Positions 26,129 through 35,268 are shown, counted from the stretch's first letter. The stretch: DNA of 64,000 bases from Caballeronia sp. dw_276 (GCF_018449635.1 NZ_JAAVUV010000014.1:124001-188000), one strand, 5' to 3'. Translations and numbers: made by a program. Notes: generated by a model from the sequence alone, not told the origin.

Positions 26129-26452
26129 TTACTCGAACTGGTCTGCAAATTCTTCAGGCGTATAAGCCTTGATGGCAAGGGCATGAATGCCTCGCCGCAT
26201 CTCGTCGGCCAGCGCATCATACACCAGCCGATGCCGCGCCACGCGTGGCTTCCCGGCGAATCCGGCGGCCACGATAGTCACCGTATAGTGACTTCCCGCC
26301 GATGCCCCGGCGTGCCCGGCGTGCGCCGCGCTGTCGTCATCGATATGAACGGATTGTGCATTGAACGCCGCGTTCAGCCGCGCTTCGAGATGCGCAATCT
26401 TGCCTTCGGCGGACGCGTTGACGAAGTTATCGGTGGAACCCGGATCGCTCAT
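26129..26452 (-). CDS. BolA-family protein
   Basis: 107 residues from ATG at 26452. The C-terminal half has the BolA fold signatures: GSHYTVTIVAAGFAGKPRVA, RHRLVYDALADEM and IHALAIKAYTPEEF. The conserved histidine in RHRLVY is the one that helps coordinate an Fe-S cluster with monothiol glutaredoxins in this family. An Ala/His-rich loop (DSAAHAGHAGASAG) is a lineage-specific insert. The start overlaps the yciB stop by 4 bases (ATGA), so the two are translationally coupled. The frame is open far upstream, but that part lies inside yciB. Confidence 0.93.
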   Translation of the reverse strand: MSDPGSTDNFVNASAEGKIAHLEARLNAAFNAQSVHIDDDSAAHAGHAGASAGSHYTVTIVAAGFAGKPRVARHRLVYDALADEMRRGIHALAIKAYTPEEFADQFE

Positions 26453-26988
26453 TTGCCTTCGTCCTCTTTCATGTACTTCGCGAGCCACAAACTCTGCGCG
26501 ACGATAAACACCAGCAAGCATCCGGTCGCGCCGAACAACTTGAAGTTGACCCATTGATCGGTGGTGTAGTTGTAGGCCACGAACAAATTCACTACGCCTA
26601 GGATCGCGAAAAACACGGCCCACGCGAGGTTCAGCTGACCCCAAACGCGATGAGGCAACACGATCTGCTTGCCCATCATCGCTTCGATGAGATTCTTGTT
26701 GAAGATGCCCTGCGACACGATCAGCGCTCCTGCGAAGAGCCAGTAGAGCGCGGTGGGTTTCCACTTGATGAACGTATCGTTGTGCAGCACGAGCGTTGCG
26801 CCGCCAAATACAACCACCACGCCCAGGCTCACCCACAACATGGGATCGACCTTGCGATGCCGGAACGCAACCCACGCAATCTGCACGAGCGTGGCGACAA
26901 TCGCGACCGCGGTGGCGGTGTAGATGCCCCAGATCTTGAATGCGACGAAGAAGAGGAGGATCGGAAACAGATCGAACAGAAATTTCAT
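26449..26988 (-). CDS. yciB: Inner-membrane septation protein A (YciB/IspZ family)
   Basis: 179 residues from ATG at 26988. The N terminus MKFLFDLFPILLFFVAFKI is the family hallmark, and the frame's 13 extra upstream codons are not family-like. About five hydrophobic helices follow, together with KWKPTALYWLFAGALIVSQ and RVWGQLNLAWAVFFAILG. YciB takes part in cell-envelope synthesis and septation at the inner membrane, with a role not fully defined. Its stop overlaps the start of the BolA gene, and in beta-proteobacteria this pairing beside msrB and a parvulin is common as I recall. Confidence 0.95.
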   Translation of the reverse strand: MKFLFDLFPILLFFVAFKIWGIYTATAVAIVATLVQIAWVAFRHRKVDPMLWVSLGVVVVFGGATLVLHNDTFIKWKPTALYWLFAGALIVSQGIFNKNLIEAMMGKQIVLPHRVWGQLNLAWAVFFAILGVVNLFVAYNYTTDQWVNFKLFGATGCLLVFIVAQSLWLAKYMKEDEGK

Positions 26989-27153
26989 GTCGTTGGGACG
27001 GGGAGGGGCATCGATGTGAAAGCGCACGTGCGCCGGACGTGACCGGGATCGAATCGTGTTCGGAGCCGGCCCGGGAAGACGCGCGCGGTTTAGGTGACCG
27101 TTAGTAAGTGACCGCTAAATAACCGCTGATCTGACCGTAAGGCGAGGGCACAG

Positions 27154-27181
27154 AAAAAAGCGGCTTACCGGAGTAAGCCGC
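27154..27181 (-). terminator. Terminator of msrB (minus strand)
   Basis: GCGGCTTAC / GTAAGCCGC with a 4-base loop, running into six T's on the minus strand, directly after the msrB stop at 27189. Confidence 0.92.
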
Positions 27182-27188
27182 GTTGTAC

Positions 27189-27611
27189 TTACTTGGGTTC
27201 GAATTGTAGCGCAGCCGAGTTGATGCAGTAGCGCAGGCCGGTTGGCGCAGGACCATCCTCGAAAACGTGGCCCAGATGCGCGCCGCAATTGTTGCACTGG
27301 ACTTCGATGCGCAACATGCCGTGCGTGCGGTCCGTTTTTTCCTTGACGACTTCGCCGTTGATCGGCTTGAAGTAGCTCGGCCAGCCGCAACCGGCATCGA
27401 ATTTCGTGTCCGATTCGAACAGCGGTGTGCCGCAGCACACGCAGTCATAAATGCCGCGTTCCGTGTGATCCCAGTATTCGCCCGTAAACGGCCGCTCAGT
27501 GGCGGCGTGGCGCGTGACCTGATATTGGATATCGGTCAGTTCCTTTTTGTACGTGGCGTCGTCTTTTTGCAGCGGAGCAGCGGGTTCCTTCGTGAGGTCG
27601 TCTCGGTTCAT
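27189..27611 (-). CDS. msrB: Peptide-methionine (R)-S-oxide reductase
   Basis: 140 residues. Two zinc-binding pairs are visible, C57/C60 and C106/C109 (CNNCGAHLGHVF). The catalytic cysteine is C129 in LRYCINSAAL, and C75 in DAGCGWPSYF matches the resolving cysteine position. The enzyme reduces methionine-R-sulfoxide in oxidised proteins using thioredoxin. Full length for the family. Its own terminator separates it from yciB downstream, so it is probably a single-gene unit. Confidence 0.96.
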   Translation of the reverse strand: MNRDDLTKEPAAPLQKDDATYKKELTDIQYQVTRHAATERPFTGEYWDHTERGIYDCVCCGTPLFESDTKFDAGCGWPSYFKPINGEVVKEKTDRTHGMLRIEVQCNNCGAHLGHVFEDGPAPTGLRYCINSAALQFEPK

Positions 27612-27671
27612 CGTTTATCTCCAGAGCGGTAGAGCGGCTTTGATATCCGGCTCAAGTATTTGGGGGCGGTT

Positions 27672-29258
27672 TCAGGAAGAACAACTGACTTCCAGATCGC
27701 TCGCCCAGTCAGGCGGCAGGCCGGCATAGGCTTCGAATTCGGGTTGTTCACTGAAGGGATGGCGCAGCACGCGTGCCAGCCGTTCGACTTCCGAAAAATC
27801 CTTTTCTTTCGCGAGGCGGATGGCGTTTTCGGCCAGATGATTGCGCAGGACGAATTTTGGATTCACGGCGTTCATAGCCGCAGCGCGATCTTCGTCCGTG
27901 CGTGTTTCCTCCGACAAACGCTGGCGGTAGTCGTTCGCCCAGACATCGAAAGCGGCGCGGTCGAGGAACAGATCGCGTGCGGGTGCGTCGCCGGATGCAT
28001 CCGCTTTGCGCAGTTTTGCAAGGTTGCGGAACGTCAGCGTGAAATCCGCGCGATTCGCGTTCATCACTTCGAAGAGGCGGTTGGCGAGTTCATCGTCGCC
28101 ATCGCGGATCTCGGCTAGGCCGAGTTTTGCGCGCATACGCTGTTCGAGCGCTGGCGCAAACCGGTCGCGAAAGCCTTCGAGAACGCGCTGCGCGTCTTCG
28201 ATGATCTTGTCGTTGCGAACGGTTTCGTCGTATTGCGGACCGAGCAGCGGCACCAGCGCCTGCGCCAGACAAAACAGGTTCCAATAACCGATCTGCGGCT
28301 GCATCTTGTACGCGTACCGGCCTTGCGAATCCGAGTGATTGCAAATATGGTTTGCGTTGAATCCATCGATAAACCCAAACGGACCGTAGTCGATGGTCAG
28401 CCCCAGGATCGACATGTTGTCGGTATTCATCACGCCGTGGCAGAAACCGACGGCTTGCCAGTCCGCCATGAGGTCGGCGGTGCGCAAGGTGACTTCGCCG
28501 AGAAGCGCGAGGTACGGGTCTTCGGCTTCGCGGCTTTGCGGATAAAACCGGTCGATCACGTGATCGGCGAGCTTGCGCAATTCGTCCACGCGATCGTTCG
28601 TGTAGAAATGCTCGAAGTGGCCAAAGCGCACGAAACTTGGCGCCACGCGCGTCACGACGGCCGCCGTTTCCATGGTCTCGCGGCGTATCGGCTGGTCCGA
28701 GCCCGTCACGCACAACGCGCGCGTGGTCGGAATCCCAAGATGGTGCATGGCCTCCGAGCACAAATATTCGCGTATGGATGAACGCAGTACCGCGCGGCCA
28801 TCGCCCATGCGCGAATAGGGCGTGCGTCCCGCGCCTTTAAGCTGCAGTTCGAGCCGTTTGCCGTCGTGTTCGATCTCGCCGAGGCCCATCGCGCGGCCGT
28901 CGCCCAGCTGGCCGGCCCAGACGCCGAACTGGTGCCCTGAATAAACCGATGCATACGGCAATTCATCCGCCGGAAGATCGCGCGAGGTATTCCCCGTGAA
29001 ATATTCGATAAACGCCGGATCCTGGGCGTTTGCCGCATCGAAGCCGAGTTGGGCTGCGGTATCGGCGGAAATGCCGACCAGATATGGTGCGGGCAAAGGC
29101 GAGGCGGGCAGGCGGGTGAGGAACGCGGAACCGATCGCCACAAACGAGTCGCGCCGGTCAGTCTCGATGGATTCAATCAGTTCGTTCACAGCGGCGGAGC
29201 CAGCCAGTTCGGCTTCTGCAGCGGCACCGACAGCCGTACCGCTTGGGGAAAACGACAT
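27672..29258 (-). CDS. selO: Protein adenylyltransferase SelO (YdiU/UPF0061 family)
   Basis: 528 residues from ATG at 29258. The in-frame GTG three codons earlier lies inside the Shine-Dalgarno GAGGTG and is rejected. Family blocks include VYSGHQFGVWAGQLGDGRAM, LELQLKGAGRTPYSRMGDGR, and HGVMNTDNMSILGLTIDYGP with the metal-binding Asn and Asp. SelO has a kinase fold that binds ATP in an inverted pose and transfers AMP to Ser, Thr or Tyr on redox proteins. Eukaryotic forms end in a selenocysteine motif; here the last residues are SDLEVSCSS, with a Cys close to the C terminus. Confidence 0.95.
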   Translation of the reverse strand: MSFSPSGTAVGAAAEAELAGSAAVNELIESIETDRRDSFVAIGSAFLTRLPASPLPAPYLVGISADTAAQLGFDAANAQDPAFIEYFTGNTSRDLPADELPYASVYSGHQFGVWAGQLGDGRAMGLGEIEHDGKRLELQLKGAGRTPYSRMGDGRAVLRSSIREYLCSEAMHHLGIPTTRALCVTGSDQPIRRETMETAAVVTRVAPSFVRFGHFEHFYTNDRVDELRKLADHVIDRFYPQSREAEDPYLALLGEVTLRTADLMADWQAVGFCHGVMNTDNMSILGLTIDYGPFGFIDGFNANHICNHSDSQGRYAYKMQPQIGYWNLFCLAQALVPLLGPQYDETVRNDKIIEDAQRVLEGFRDRFAPALEQRMRAKLGLAEIRDGDDELANRLFEVMNANRADFTLTFRNLAKLRKADASGDAPARDLFLDRAAFDVWANDYRQRLSEETRTDEDRAAAMNAVNPKFVLRNHLAENAIRLAKEKDFSEVERLARVLRHPFSEQPEFEAYAGLPPDWASDLEVSCSS

Positions 29259-29352
29259 ATTGAGCACCTCATGGTTAACCGATATTGTAAATCCGCGCCC
29301 GCGCCGCTGCAGGAGCGCGCTCTTAGCCTTATGCGCATTGGCTTTGAGACAG

Positions 29353-29372
29353 AAATCAGATATTGCTGATTT
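29353..29372. promoter_or_regulatory. Inverted repeat in the selO / acyl-CoA ligase divergent region
   Basis: AAATCAG, 6-base spacer, CTGATTT: perfect 7-bp arms, 67 bases before the acyl-CoA ligase start. A TTGAGA -35-like hexamer ends 4 bases upstream of it, so a bound protein could cover the core promoter. The regulator is unknown. Confidence 0.4.
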
Positions 29373-29439
29373 AAGAAAGACTCAGCAAGAAAGACCCAGC
29401 ATCAAACCCCGTGCATCCGGACTTGTGAGGAACTAGCCC

Positions 29440-31098
29440 ATGACGTCGCCGCTTTTCGGCCAGATGATGGATGTACCGCTGCTCGCTTCATCGCTGATTT
29501 CACACGCTTCGCGCCATTTCGGCGATACCGAGATCGTTTCCCGCCGCATTGAAGGCGACATTCATCGATACACCTGGCGAGATTGCGAAAAGCGCGCAAA
29601 GCAGCTTGCGCAGGCGCTGATCGGGCTGAATGTGCAGCCGGGCGAACGCATTGGCACGCTGGCCTGGAACGGGTATCGGCATCTGGAGTGCTATTACGGC
29701 GTGACCGGCATGGGCGCTGTCTGCCACACGATCAACCCGCGGCTGTTTCCGGATCAGATCGCGTTCATCATCAATCATGCCGACGACGAATACGTCGCCT
29801 TCGACATGACCTTCACTGCGCTCGTGGACATCATCGCGCCGCAATGCCCGAACGTGAAAGGCTGGATCGCCCTCGGCGATGAAGCTTGCATCAGCACCCA
29901 TCTCGCCGATATGGCCACGCCCGTCACGAGCTACGAAACGATGCTCGCGAAACACGATGGCGATTACGAATGGCCCGTACTCGATGAACGCTCGGCATCG
30001 TTTCTTTGCTACACATCGGGCACGACGGGCAATCCGAAGGGCGCGCTCTACACGCATCGCTCGACTGTGCTGCACGCGTTCGGCGCGGCGCTTCCGGACG
30101 CCATGGCCTGTTCCTCGCGCGACGCAATCTTGCCCGTCGTACCCATGTTCCACGTCAACGCTTGGGGCATTCCGCACGCGGCGCCGCTGGTTGGCGCAAA
30201 GCTCGTACTGCCCGGCAATTGTCTCGATGGCAAGTCGCTCTACGAGTTGATGGAAGCCGAAGGCGTGACGTATTCAGCCGGCGTGCCGACCGTCTGGTTC
30301 GGTTTGCTGAATTACGTGAAACAGGCGGGCGTGCGCTTCAATACGTTGCAGCGCACGGTCATTGGCGGCTCGGCGTGCCCGCCCGCAATGCTGCGTACCT
30401 TCGAAGACGATTATGGCGTCGAGGTCATCCACGCCTGGGGCATGACAGAAATGTCGCCGCTTGGCACGCTCGCCAAGCTCAACTGGAAACAGCGCCAGCG
30501 TTCACCGGAAGAACAGCGGCATCTGCGCGAAAAGCAAGGCCACGTGATGTTCGGCGTGGACATGAAAGTCGTCGGCGATGACGGCGCTGAACTCCCGTGG
30601 GACGGCAAAGCGTTCGGCGACTTGTACGTGCGCGGGCCGTGGGTCATCGACCGGTATTTCCGGAAGGACGATTCGCCGCTCGTCGATGGCTGGTTTCCAA
30701 CGGGCGATGTCGCGACCATCGACGCCGATGGTTTCATGCACATCACCGATCGCAGCAAGGACGTGATCAAGTCGGGTGGCGAGTGGATCAGTTCGATCGA
30801 CCTGGAAAACATCATGATGTCGCATCCGCAGGTCGCGGAGGCGGCGTGCATTGCGTGCTCGCATCCAAAGTGGACGGAGCGGCCGTTGATCGTGGTCGTG
30901 CTGCGGCCGGACGCGACCGTCACGCGCGAAGAATTGCTCGCGTACTACGACGGCAAGGTGGCGAAGTGGTGGTGCCCGGATGACGTTGTTTTCGCCGATG
31001 AACTCCCCCATACGGCAACCGGCAAGCTGCAGAAGCTGAGGTTGCGCGAGTTGTATCGTGAACATGTGCTGCCGACGGTTGGTGAAAGCGTCGATTAA
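29440..31098 (+). CDS. Acyl-CoA ligase (medium/long-chain, DmdB/AlkK-like)
   Basis: 552 residues. The AMP-binding signature FLCYTSGTTGNPKGALYTHR is near residue 190, followed by HAWGMTEMSPLGTL (A5-like), GWFPTGDVATIDADGFMHI (A7), and DRSKDVIKSGGEWISSIDLE (A8 hinge). The C-terminal lysine sits in LPHTATGKLQKLRLREL. It activates a carboxylic acid to its CoA thioester using ATP. Sequence blocks resemble 3-(methylthio)propionyl-CoA ligases and medium-chain AlkK-type enzymes, so the chain length is uncertain. The FadB-like gene downstream fits a beta-oxidation role. SD GTGAGGAAC precedes the ATG. Confidence 0.9.
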   Translation: MTSPLFGQMMDVPLLASSLISHASRHFGDTEIVSRRIEGDIHRYTWRDCEKRAKQLAQALIGLNVQPGERIGTLAWNGYRHLECYYGVTGMGAVCHTINPRLFPDQIAFIINHADDEYVAFDMTFTALVDIIAPQCPNVKGWIALGDEACISTHLADMATPVTSYETMLAKHDGDYEWPVLDERSASFLCYTSGTTGNPKGALYTHRSTVLHAFGAALPDAMACSSRDAILPVVPMFHVNAWGIPHAAPLVGAKLVLPGNCLDGKSLYELMEAEGVTYSAGVPTVWFGLLNYVKQAGVRFNTLQRTVIGGSACPPAMLRTFEDDYGVEVIHAWGMTEMSPLGTLAKLNWKQRQRSPEEQRHLREKQGHVMFGVDMKVVGDDGAELPWDGKAFGDLYVRGPWVIDRYFRKDDSPLVDGWFPTGDVATIDADGFMHITDRSKDVIKSGGEWISSIDLENIMMSHPQVAEAACIACSHPKWTERPLIVVVLRPDATVTREELLAYYDGKVAKWWCPDDVVFADELPHTATGKLQKLRLRELYREHVLPTVGESVD

Positions 31099-31111
31099 GT
31101 TTTGATTTATC

Positions 31112-31136
31112 GGGCTGCCGTCGTGCAGCCCTTTTT
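31112..31136 (+). terminator. Terminator after the acyl-CoA ligase
   Basis: GGGCTGC / GCAGCCC with a 6-base loop, then TTTTT. Confidence 0.88.
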
Positions 31137-31168
31137 CCTTCCCGCCTCCTCATCCCGCAGCAACAAAA

Positions 31169-31197
31169 TTGAACGAGCGTTCGTTTTTGTGTATTCT
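31169..31197 (+). promoter_or_regulatory. Sigma-70 promoter overlapped by a TetR-type operator, for the FadB-like operon
   Basis: TTGAAC (31169-31174), 17-base spacer, TATTCT (31192-31197). The palindrome GAACG-AG-CGTTC (31171-31182) covers the -35 hexamer. This arrangement fits repression by a TetR-family regulator, the class that commonly controls fatty-acid degradation genes in beta-proteobacteria. The FadB-like start lies 120 bases downstream. Confidence 0.65.
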
Positions 31198-31317
31198 TGC
31201 CGGATCGCTCGAATCAAAGCGTCTCGTTTAACGCATCACAATCACAGCAACGCATGAATCAGCGCCTTCCGGCTTTTTGCCGGAAGATAGATGGCGCACC
31301 GAATGGAGGAAGACGAA

Positions 31318-33402
31318 ATGGCAGTGGATTACACGACCCGCGACGGCATTGCCGTCATCACGCTGAATAACCCGCCGGTAAATGGTCTCGGGTTTTCCAC
31401 GCGGCTTGGCATCGTTGAAGGCATCGAGAAAGCGCAGGCCGATGCGTCGGTCAAGGCGATCGTTCTGACGGGCGCCGGCAAGGCGTTTTCCGGCGGCGCC
31501 GATATCACCGAATTCAATACGCCGAAAGCGACTCAAGAACCCACGCTGCATACGGTCATCAAGGTCGTGGAAGGCAGCGCCAAGCCTGTTGTCGCAGCAA
31601 TCCACAGCGTCGCGATGGGTGGCGGCCTCGAGCTTGCGCTTGGCGCGCATTATCGGATTGCGTCGGCGGGGGCGCAGATCGCGCTGCCCGAAGTCAAGCT
31701 CGGCCTTCTGCCGGGCGCGGGCGGCACGCAGCGTTTGCCGCGCGCGGTTGGTCTGGAAACGGCGTTGAACATGATCGTGTCGGGCGCGCCGGTGATGTCG
31801 GAGAAACTGGCTGCGTCTGGCTTGTTTGACGAGATGGCCGAAGGCGATCTGCTGGACGACGCGATCAAGTTCGCACAGAAAGTTGGCGCGCGGAGCGGAC
31901 CGCATCCGAAGGTGCGTGAGCGCAAGATCGAGCATCCGAACGCGGAAGGTTTCATTCAGTTCGCGCGCAACATGGTCACGCCGATGGCAAAGAATTTCCC
32001 GGCGCCGCTCAAATGTATCGATGCAGTCGCGGCCGGCGTCAAGCTCGGTTTCGATAAAGGCCTGGCCGCCGAACGCGAATGTTTCGTGGCGCTCGTGCAG
32101 ACGCCAGAAAGCCGCGCATTGCGTCACGCGTTCTTCGGCGAACGCGCGGCGAGCAAGATCCCTGACGTGCCATCGAACACGCCGGTGCGCAAGATCGAAC
32201 GCGTTGGCGTGATCGGCGCGGGGACGATGGGCGGCGGTATCGCGATGAATTTCATCAACGCCGGCTTGCCGGTGACGCTGCTTGAAACGAAACAGGAAGC
32301 GCTCGATCGCGGCCTCGCGACGATTCGCAAGAATTACGAAAGCGCGGTGAAGAAAGGCCGTTTGACGGCCGAAAAGCTCGAAGAAAGGCTTGCGCTGATC
32401 ACGCCGACTTTGGCATATGACGATCTGAAGGAAGCTGATCTCATAGTCGAAGCTGTGTTCGAGGAACTCGGCGTGAAGGAGCAAGTGTTCTCGAAGCTCG
32501 ATCAGGTGGCGAAGAAGGGCGCGATTCTGGCATCGAATACATCCACGCTCGATGTCGACAAGATCGCTGCATTCACGAAGCGTCCCGAAGACGTCGTCGG
32601 CATGCATTTCTTCAGCCCGGCCAACGTGATGAAGCTGCTCGAAGTGGTGCGCGGCGCGAAAACGTCGAAGGACGTGCTCGCCACCGTCATGCAGCTTGCC
32701 AAGAAAATCAAGAAGACGGCCGTGGTTTCGGGCGTCTGCGACGGGTTTATCGGCAACCGGATGATCGAGCAGTATCTGCGTCAGGCGCTGTTCATGCTCG
32801 AAGAAGGCGCGCTGCCGGCGCAGGTTGATCGCGCCATCGAAAAATTCGGCTTTGCGATGGGACCGTTCCGCATGAGCGACCTGGCGGGCAATGACATCGG
32901 TTGGGCGATTCGCAAGCGCCGGTATCAGGAGAAGCCGGACCTGAAGTATTCGAAGATCGCGGATCGTTTATGCGAGATCGGACGCTTCGGGCAGAAGACC
33001 GGCGCGGGCTGGTACGACTACAAGGCCGGTGACCGGACGGCGCATCCATCGAAAATCGTGGACGAGATGATCGTCGCGTATTCGAAGGAACTGGGCGTCG
33101 AGCGCCGCAAGATCTCCGATGACGAGATCGTCGAGCGCCTCGTGCTCGCGCTCGTCAACGAAGGCGCGCTGATTCTGGAAGAAGGGATTGCATCGAAGGC
33201 ATCGGATATCGACATGGTCTATCTGACCGGTTACGGTTTTCCGCTGCACCGCGGCGGCCCGATGTTGTACGCGGATACGATCGGCCTCTACAACGTCGAG
33301 CGCGCGATGCGCAAATACGCGGCGCAGCCCAATGGCGATGCATGGAAGCCCGCCGCCCGCGTGACCGAACTGGCAGCGCAAGGCAGTGGTTTCAATAACT
33401 GA
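31318..33402 (+). CDS. Bifunctional enoyl-CoA hydratase / 3-hydroxyacyl-CoA dehydrogenase (FadB/peroxisomal MFE-like)
   Basis: 694 residues from ATG at 31318, which has GGAGGAA 6 bases upstream; the 9 preceding codons are dropped. The N-terminal hydratase domain (1 to about 190) holds GGGLELALG (E105) and PEVKLGLLPGAGGTQRLPR (E125), the two catalytic glutamates. The dehydrogenase domain begins near residue 296 (VGVIGAGTMGGGIAMNF) and has VGMHFFSPANVMKLLEVV with the catalytic His. C-terminal repeats include LYADTIGLYNV. It performs steps 2 and 3 of beta-oxidation. The domain order matches the short monofunctional-partner type. It heads a run with pncA and the thiolase. Confidence 0.95.
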   Translation: MAVDYTTRDGIAVITLNNPPVNGLGFSTRLGIVEGIEKAQADASVKAIVLTGAGKAFSGGADITEFNTPKATQEPTLHTVIKVVEGSAKPVVAAIHSVAMGGGLELALGAHYRIASAGAQIALPEVKLGLLPGAGGTQRLPRAVGLETALNMIVSGAPVMSEKLAASGLFDEMAEGDLLDDAIKFAQKVGARSGPHPKVRERKIEHPNAEGFIQFARNMVTPMAKNFPAPLKCIDAVAAGVKLGFDKGLAAERECFVALVQTPESRALRHAFFGERAASKIPDVPSNTPVRKIERVGVIGAGTMGGGIAMNFINAGLPVTLLETKQEALDRGLATIRKNYESAVKKGRLTAEKLEERLALITPTLAYDDLKEADLIVEAVFEELGVKEQVFSKLDQVAKKGAILASNTSTLDVDKIAAFTKRPEDVVGMHFFSPANVMKLLEVVRGAKTSKDVLATVMQLAKKIKKTAVVSGVCDGFIGNRMIEQYLRQALFMLEEGALPAQVDRAIEKFGFAMGPFRMSDLAGNDIGWAIRKRRYQEKPDLKYSKIADRLCEIGRFGQKTGAGWYDYKAGDRTAHPSKIVDEMIVAYSKELGVERRKISDDEIVERLVLALVNEGALILEEGIASKASDIDMVYLTGYGFPLHRGGPMLYADTIGLYNVERAMRKYAAQPNGDAWKPAARVTELAAQGSGFNN

Positions 33403-33423
33403 GAACCGCAAAGCGAGGCATCA

Positions 33424-34050
33424 ATGAAAGGCGCAGACGAAGTCCTGCTCGTGATCGATGTACAGAACGATTTCATGCCGGGAGGCGCGCTGGCCGTGGC
33501 TCATGGCGATGAAGTCGTGCCCGTGATCAATCGGCTTGCCGGCAATTTTTCGCATGTTGTCGTGACGCAGGACTGGCATCCGGCGAAGCACGTTTCGTTC
33601 GCCGAGCATCACGCCGGGCGCGCGCCTTTCGACATGACCACGCTTGACTACGGCGAGCAGGTTCTGTGGCCGACGCATTGCGTACAGGACACAGACGGCG
33701 CGGCGTTGCATCGCGACCTTCACGTGCCACACGCACGGCTTGTGATCCGCAAAGGGCATCACGTGGACGTGGACAGCTACTCGGCGTTCATGGAAGCCGA
33801 TCGCGTCACGCCGACGGGCCTCACGGGATATCTGCGCGACATTGGCGCGAAGCGCGTGTATTGCTGCGGATTGGCAACGGATTATTGCGTCGCGTGGTCC
33901 GCGCTCGATGCTCGCAGCGCGGGGTTTGAGGCCGTTGTCATCGACGACGCCTGCCGCGCGATCGATCTCAATGGATCGCTCGAACGCGCGTGGGCGCAGA
34001 TGGCGGCGGCGAGTGTGTCGCGGATCAATTCGGCCGAACTGACGCGCTGA
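33424..34050 (+). CDS. pncA: Nicotinamidase / pyrazinamidase
   Basis: 208 residues, isochorismatase-fold hydrolase. The catalytic triad is visible: D12 (LLVIDVQNDF), K110 (LVIRKGHHVDVDSYSAF) and C155 (GLATDYCVAWSALDA). D50 and H52 in VTQDWHP are metal ligands in the family. It deamidates nicotinamide to nicotinate for NAD salvage. It starts 22 bases after the FadB-like stop (SD GAGGC) and is followed 39 bases later by the thiolase, so it is co-transcribed with beta-oxidation genes. Its presence there may couple NAD salvage with NAD-consuming oxidation, which is inference. Confidence 0.95.
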   Translation: MKGADEVLLVIDVQNDFMPGGALAVAHGDEVVPVINRLAGNFSHVVVTQDWHPAKHVSFAEHHAGRAPFDMTTLDYGEQVLWPTHCVQDTDGAALHRDLHVPHARLVIRKGHHVDVDSYSAFMEADRVTPTGLTGYLRDIGAKRVYCCGLATDYCVAWSALDARSAGFEAVVIDDACRAIDLNGSLERAWAQMAAASVSRINSAELTR

Positions 34051-34089
34051 ACACCATCAACATTATTCGTATTCGAAGTGGAGACAGGA

Positions 34090-35268
34090 ATGACTGACGC
34101 GGTAATCGTATCGACGGCACGCACGGGCCTTGCCAAATCCTGGCGCGGCGCATTCAACATGACGCACGGTGCGACGCTCGGCGGCCACGTGACGCAGGCG
34201 GCTGTCGCGCGCGCGGGCATCGATCCGGCGCGTGTGGAAGACGTGATCATGGGTTGCGCAAATCCGGAAGGCGCGACGGGGATGAACATCGCGCGGCAGA
34301 TCGCATTGCGCGCCGGTTTGCCGGTGAGCACGCCGGGCATGACCGTGAACCGCTTTTGCTCATCGGGGCTGCAAACCATCGCGCTCGCCGCGCAGCGCGT
34401 GATTGCCGGCGAAGGCGATGTGTACGTGGCAGGCGGCGTGGAATCCATCTCGTGCGTGCAGAACAAGATGAACCAGCACATGCTTTTCGATGGCTGGTTG
34501 AAGGAACACAAACCGAGCATCTACTGGTCGATGTTGCAGACCGCCGAGAACGTCGCAAAGCGCTACGAAATCTCGAAGGAACGTCAGGACGAATATGGCG
34601 TGCAATCGCAATTGCGCGCGGCGGCTGCCCAGGCTGCGGGAAAATTCAACGACGAGATCGTGCCGATCACCGTGCTCGCCGGCATCGCGGACAAAGCCAC
34701 GGGGCGCGTCTTCACAAAAGAAGTGACGCTTTCCTCCGATGAAGGCATTCGCGCCGATACGACGCTCGAGGGGGTATCGAAGATACGCACCGCGATGCCT
34801 GGCGGCGTGATCACGGCGGGCAATGCGAGCCAGTTTTCCGATGGCGCATCGGCTTGCGTGGTGATGAATGCGTCGGTGGCGGAGAAGGAGGGGTTGCAGC
34901 CGCTCGGGATTTTCCGGGGCTTCGCGGTCGCCGGTTGCGAGCCGGATGAGATGGGTATCGGACCGGTGTTCGCCGTGCCCAAATTGTTGAAGAAGGCTGG
35001 CCTGAAAGTCAGCGATATCGACTTGTGGGAGTTGAATGAGGCGTTTGCTGTGCAAGTGCTGTATTGCCGCGATACGCTGGGCATTCCGGCAGACCGCTTG
35101 AACGTGAACGGCGGCGCGATTGCTGTGGGGCACCCCTATGGCGTGTCGGGCGCAAGGTTGACGGGACACGCGTTGATCGAAGGAAAAAGGCGCGGCGCGA
35201 AGTTTGTTGTGGTCACGATGTGCATCGGCGGCGGGCAGGGCGCGGCAGGGTTGTTTGAAGTGGTGTGA
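34090..35268 (+). CDS. Acetyl-CoA C-acyltransferase (thiolase, FadA-like)
   Basis: 392 residues from ATG at 34090; GGAGACAGGA is the Shine-Dalgarno, so four upstream codons are dropped. The acylated nucleophile is C90 (NRFCSSGLQT). The second set of catalytic residues is GGAIAVGHPYGVSGARLTGH and MCIGGGQGAAGLF. It cleaves 3-ketoacyl-CoA with CoA to release acetyl-CoA, the last step of beta-oxidation. As the third gene after the FadB-like protein and PncA, it provides the FadA partner activity, though it might work on a special acyl chain. Confidence 0.95.
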   Translation: MTDAVIVSTARTGLAKSWRGAFNMTHGATLGGHVTQAAVARAGIDPARVEDVIMGCANPEGATGMNIARQIALRAGLPVSTPGMTVNRFCSSGLQTIALAAQRVIAGEGDVYVAGGVESISCVQNKMNQHMLFDGWLKEHKPSIYWSMLQTAENVAKRYEISKERQDEYGVQSQLRAAAAQAAGKFNDEIVPITVLAGIADKATGRVFTKEVTLSSDEGIRADTTLEGVSKIRTAMPGGVITAGNASQFSDGASACVVMNASVAEKEGLQPLGIFRGFAVAGCEPDEMGIGPVFAVPKLLKKAGLKVSDIDLWELNEAFAVQVLYCRDTLGIPADRLNVNGGAIAVGHPYGVSGARLTGHALIEGKRRGAKFVVVTMCIGGGQGAAGLFEVV

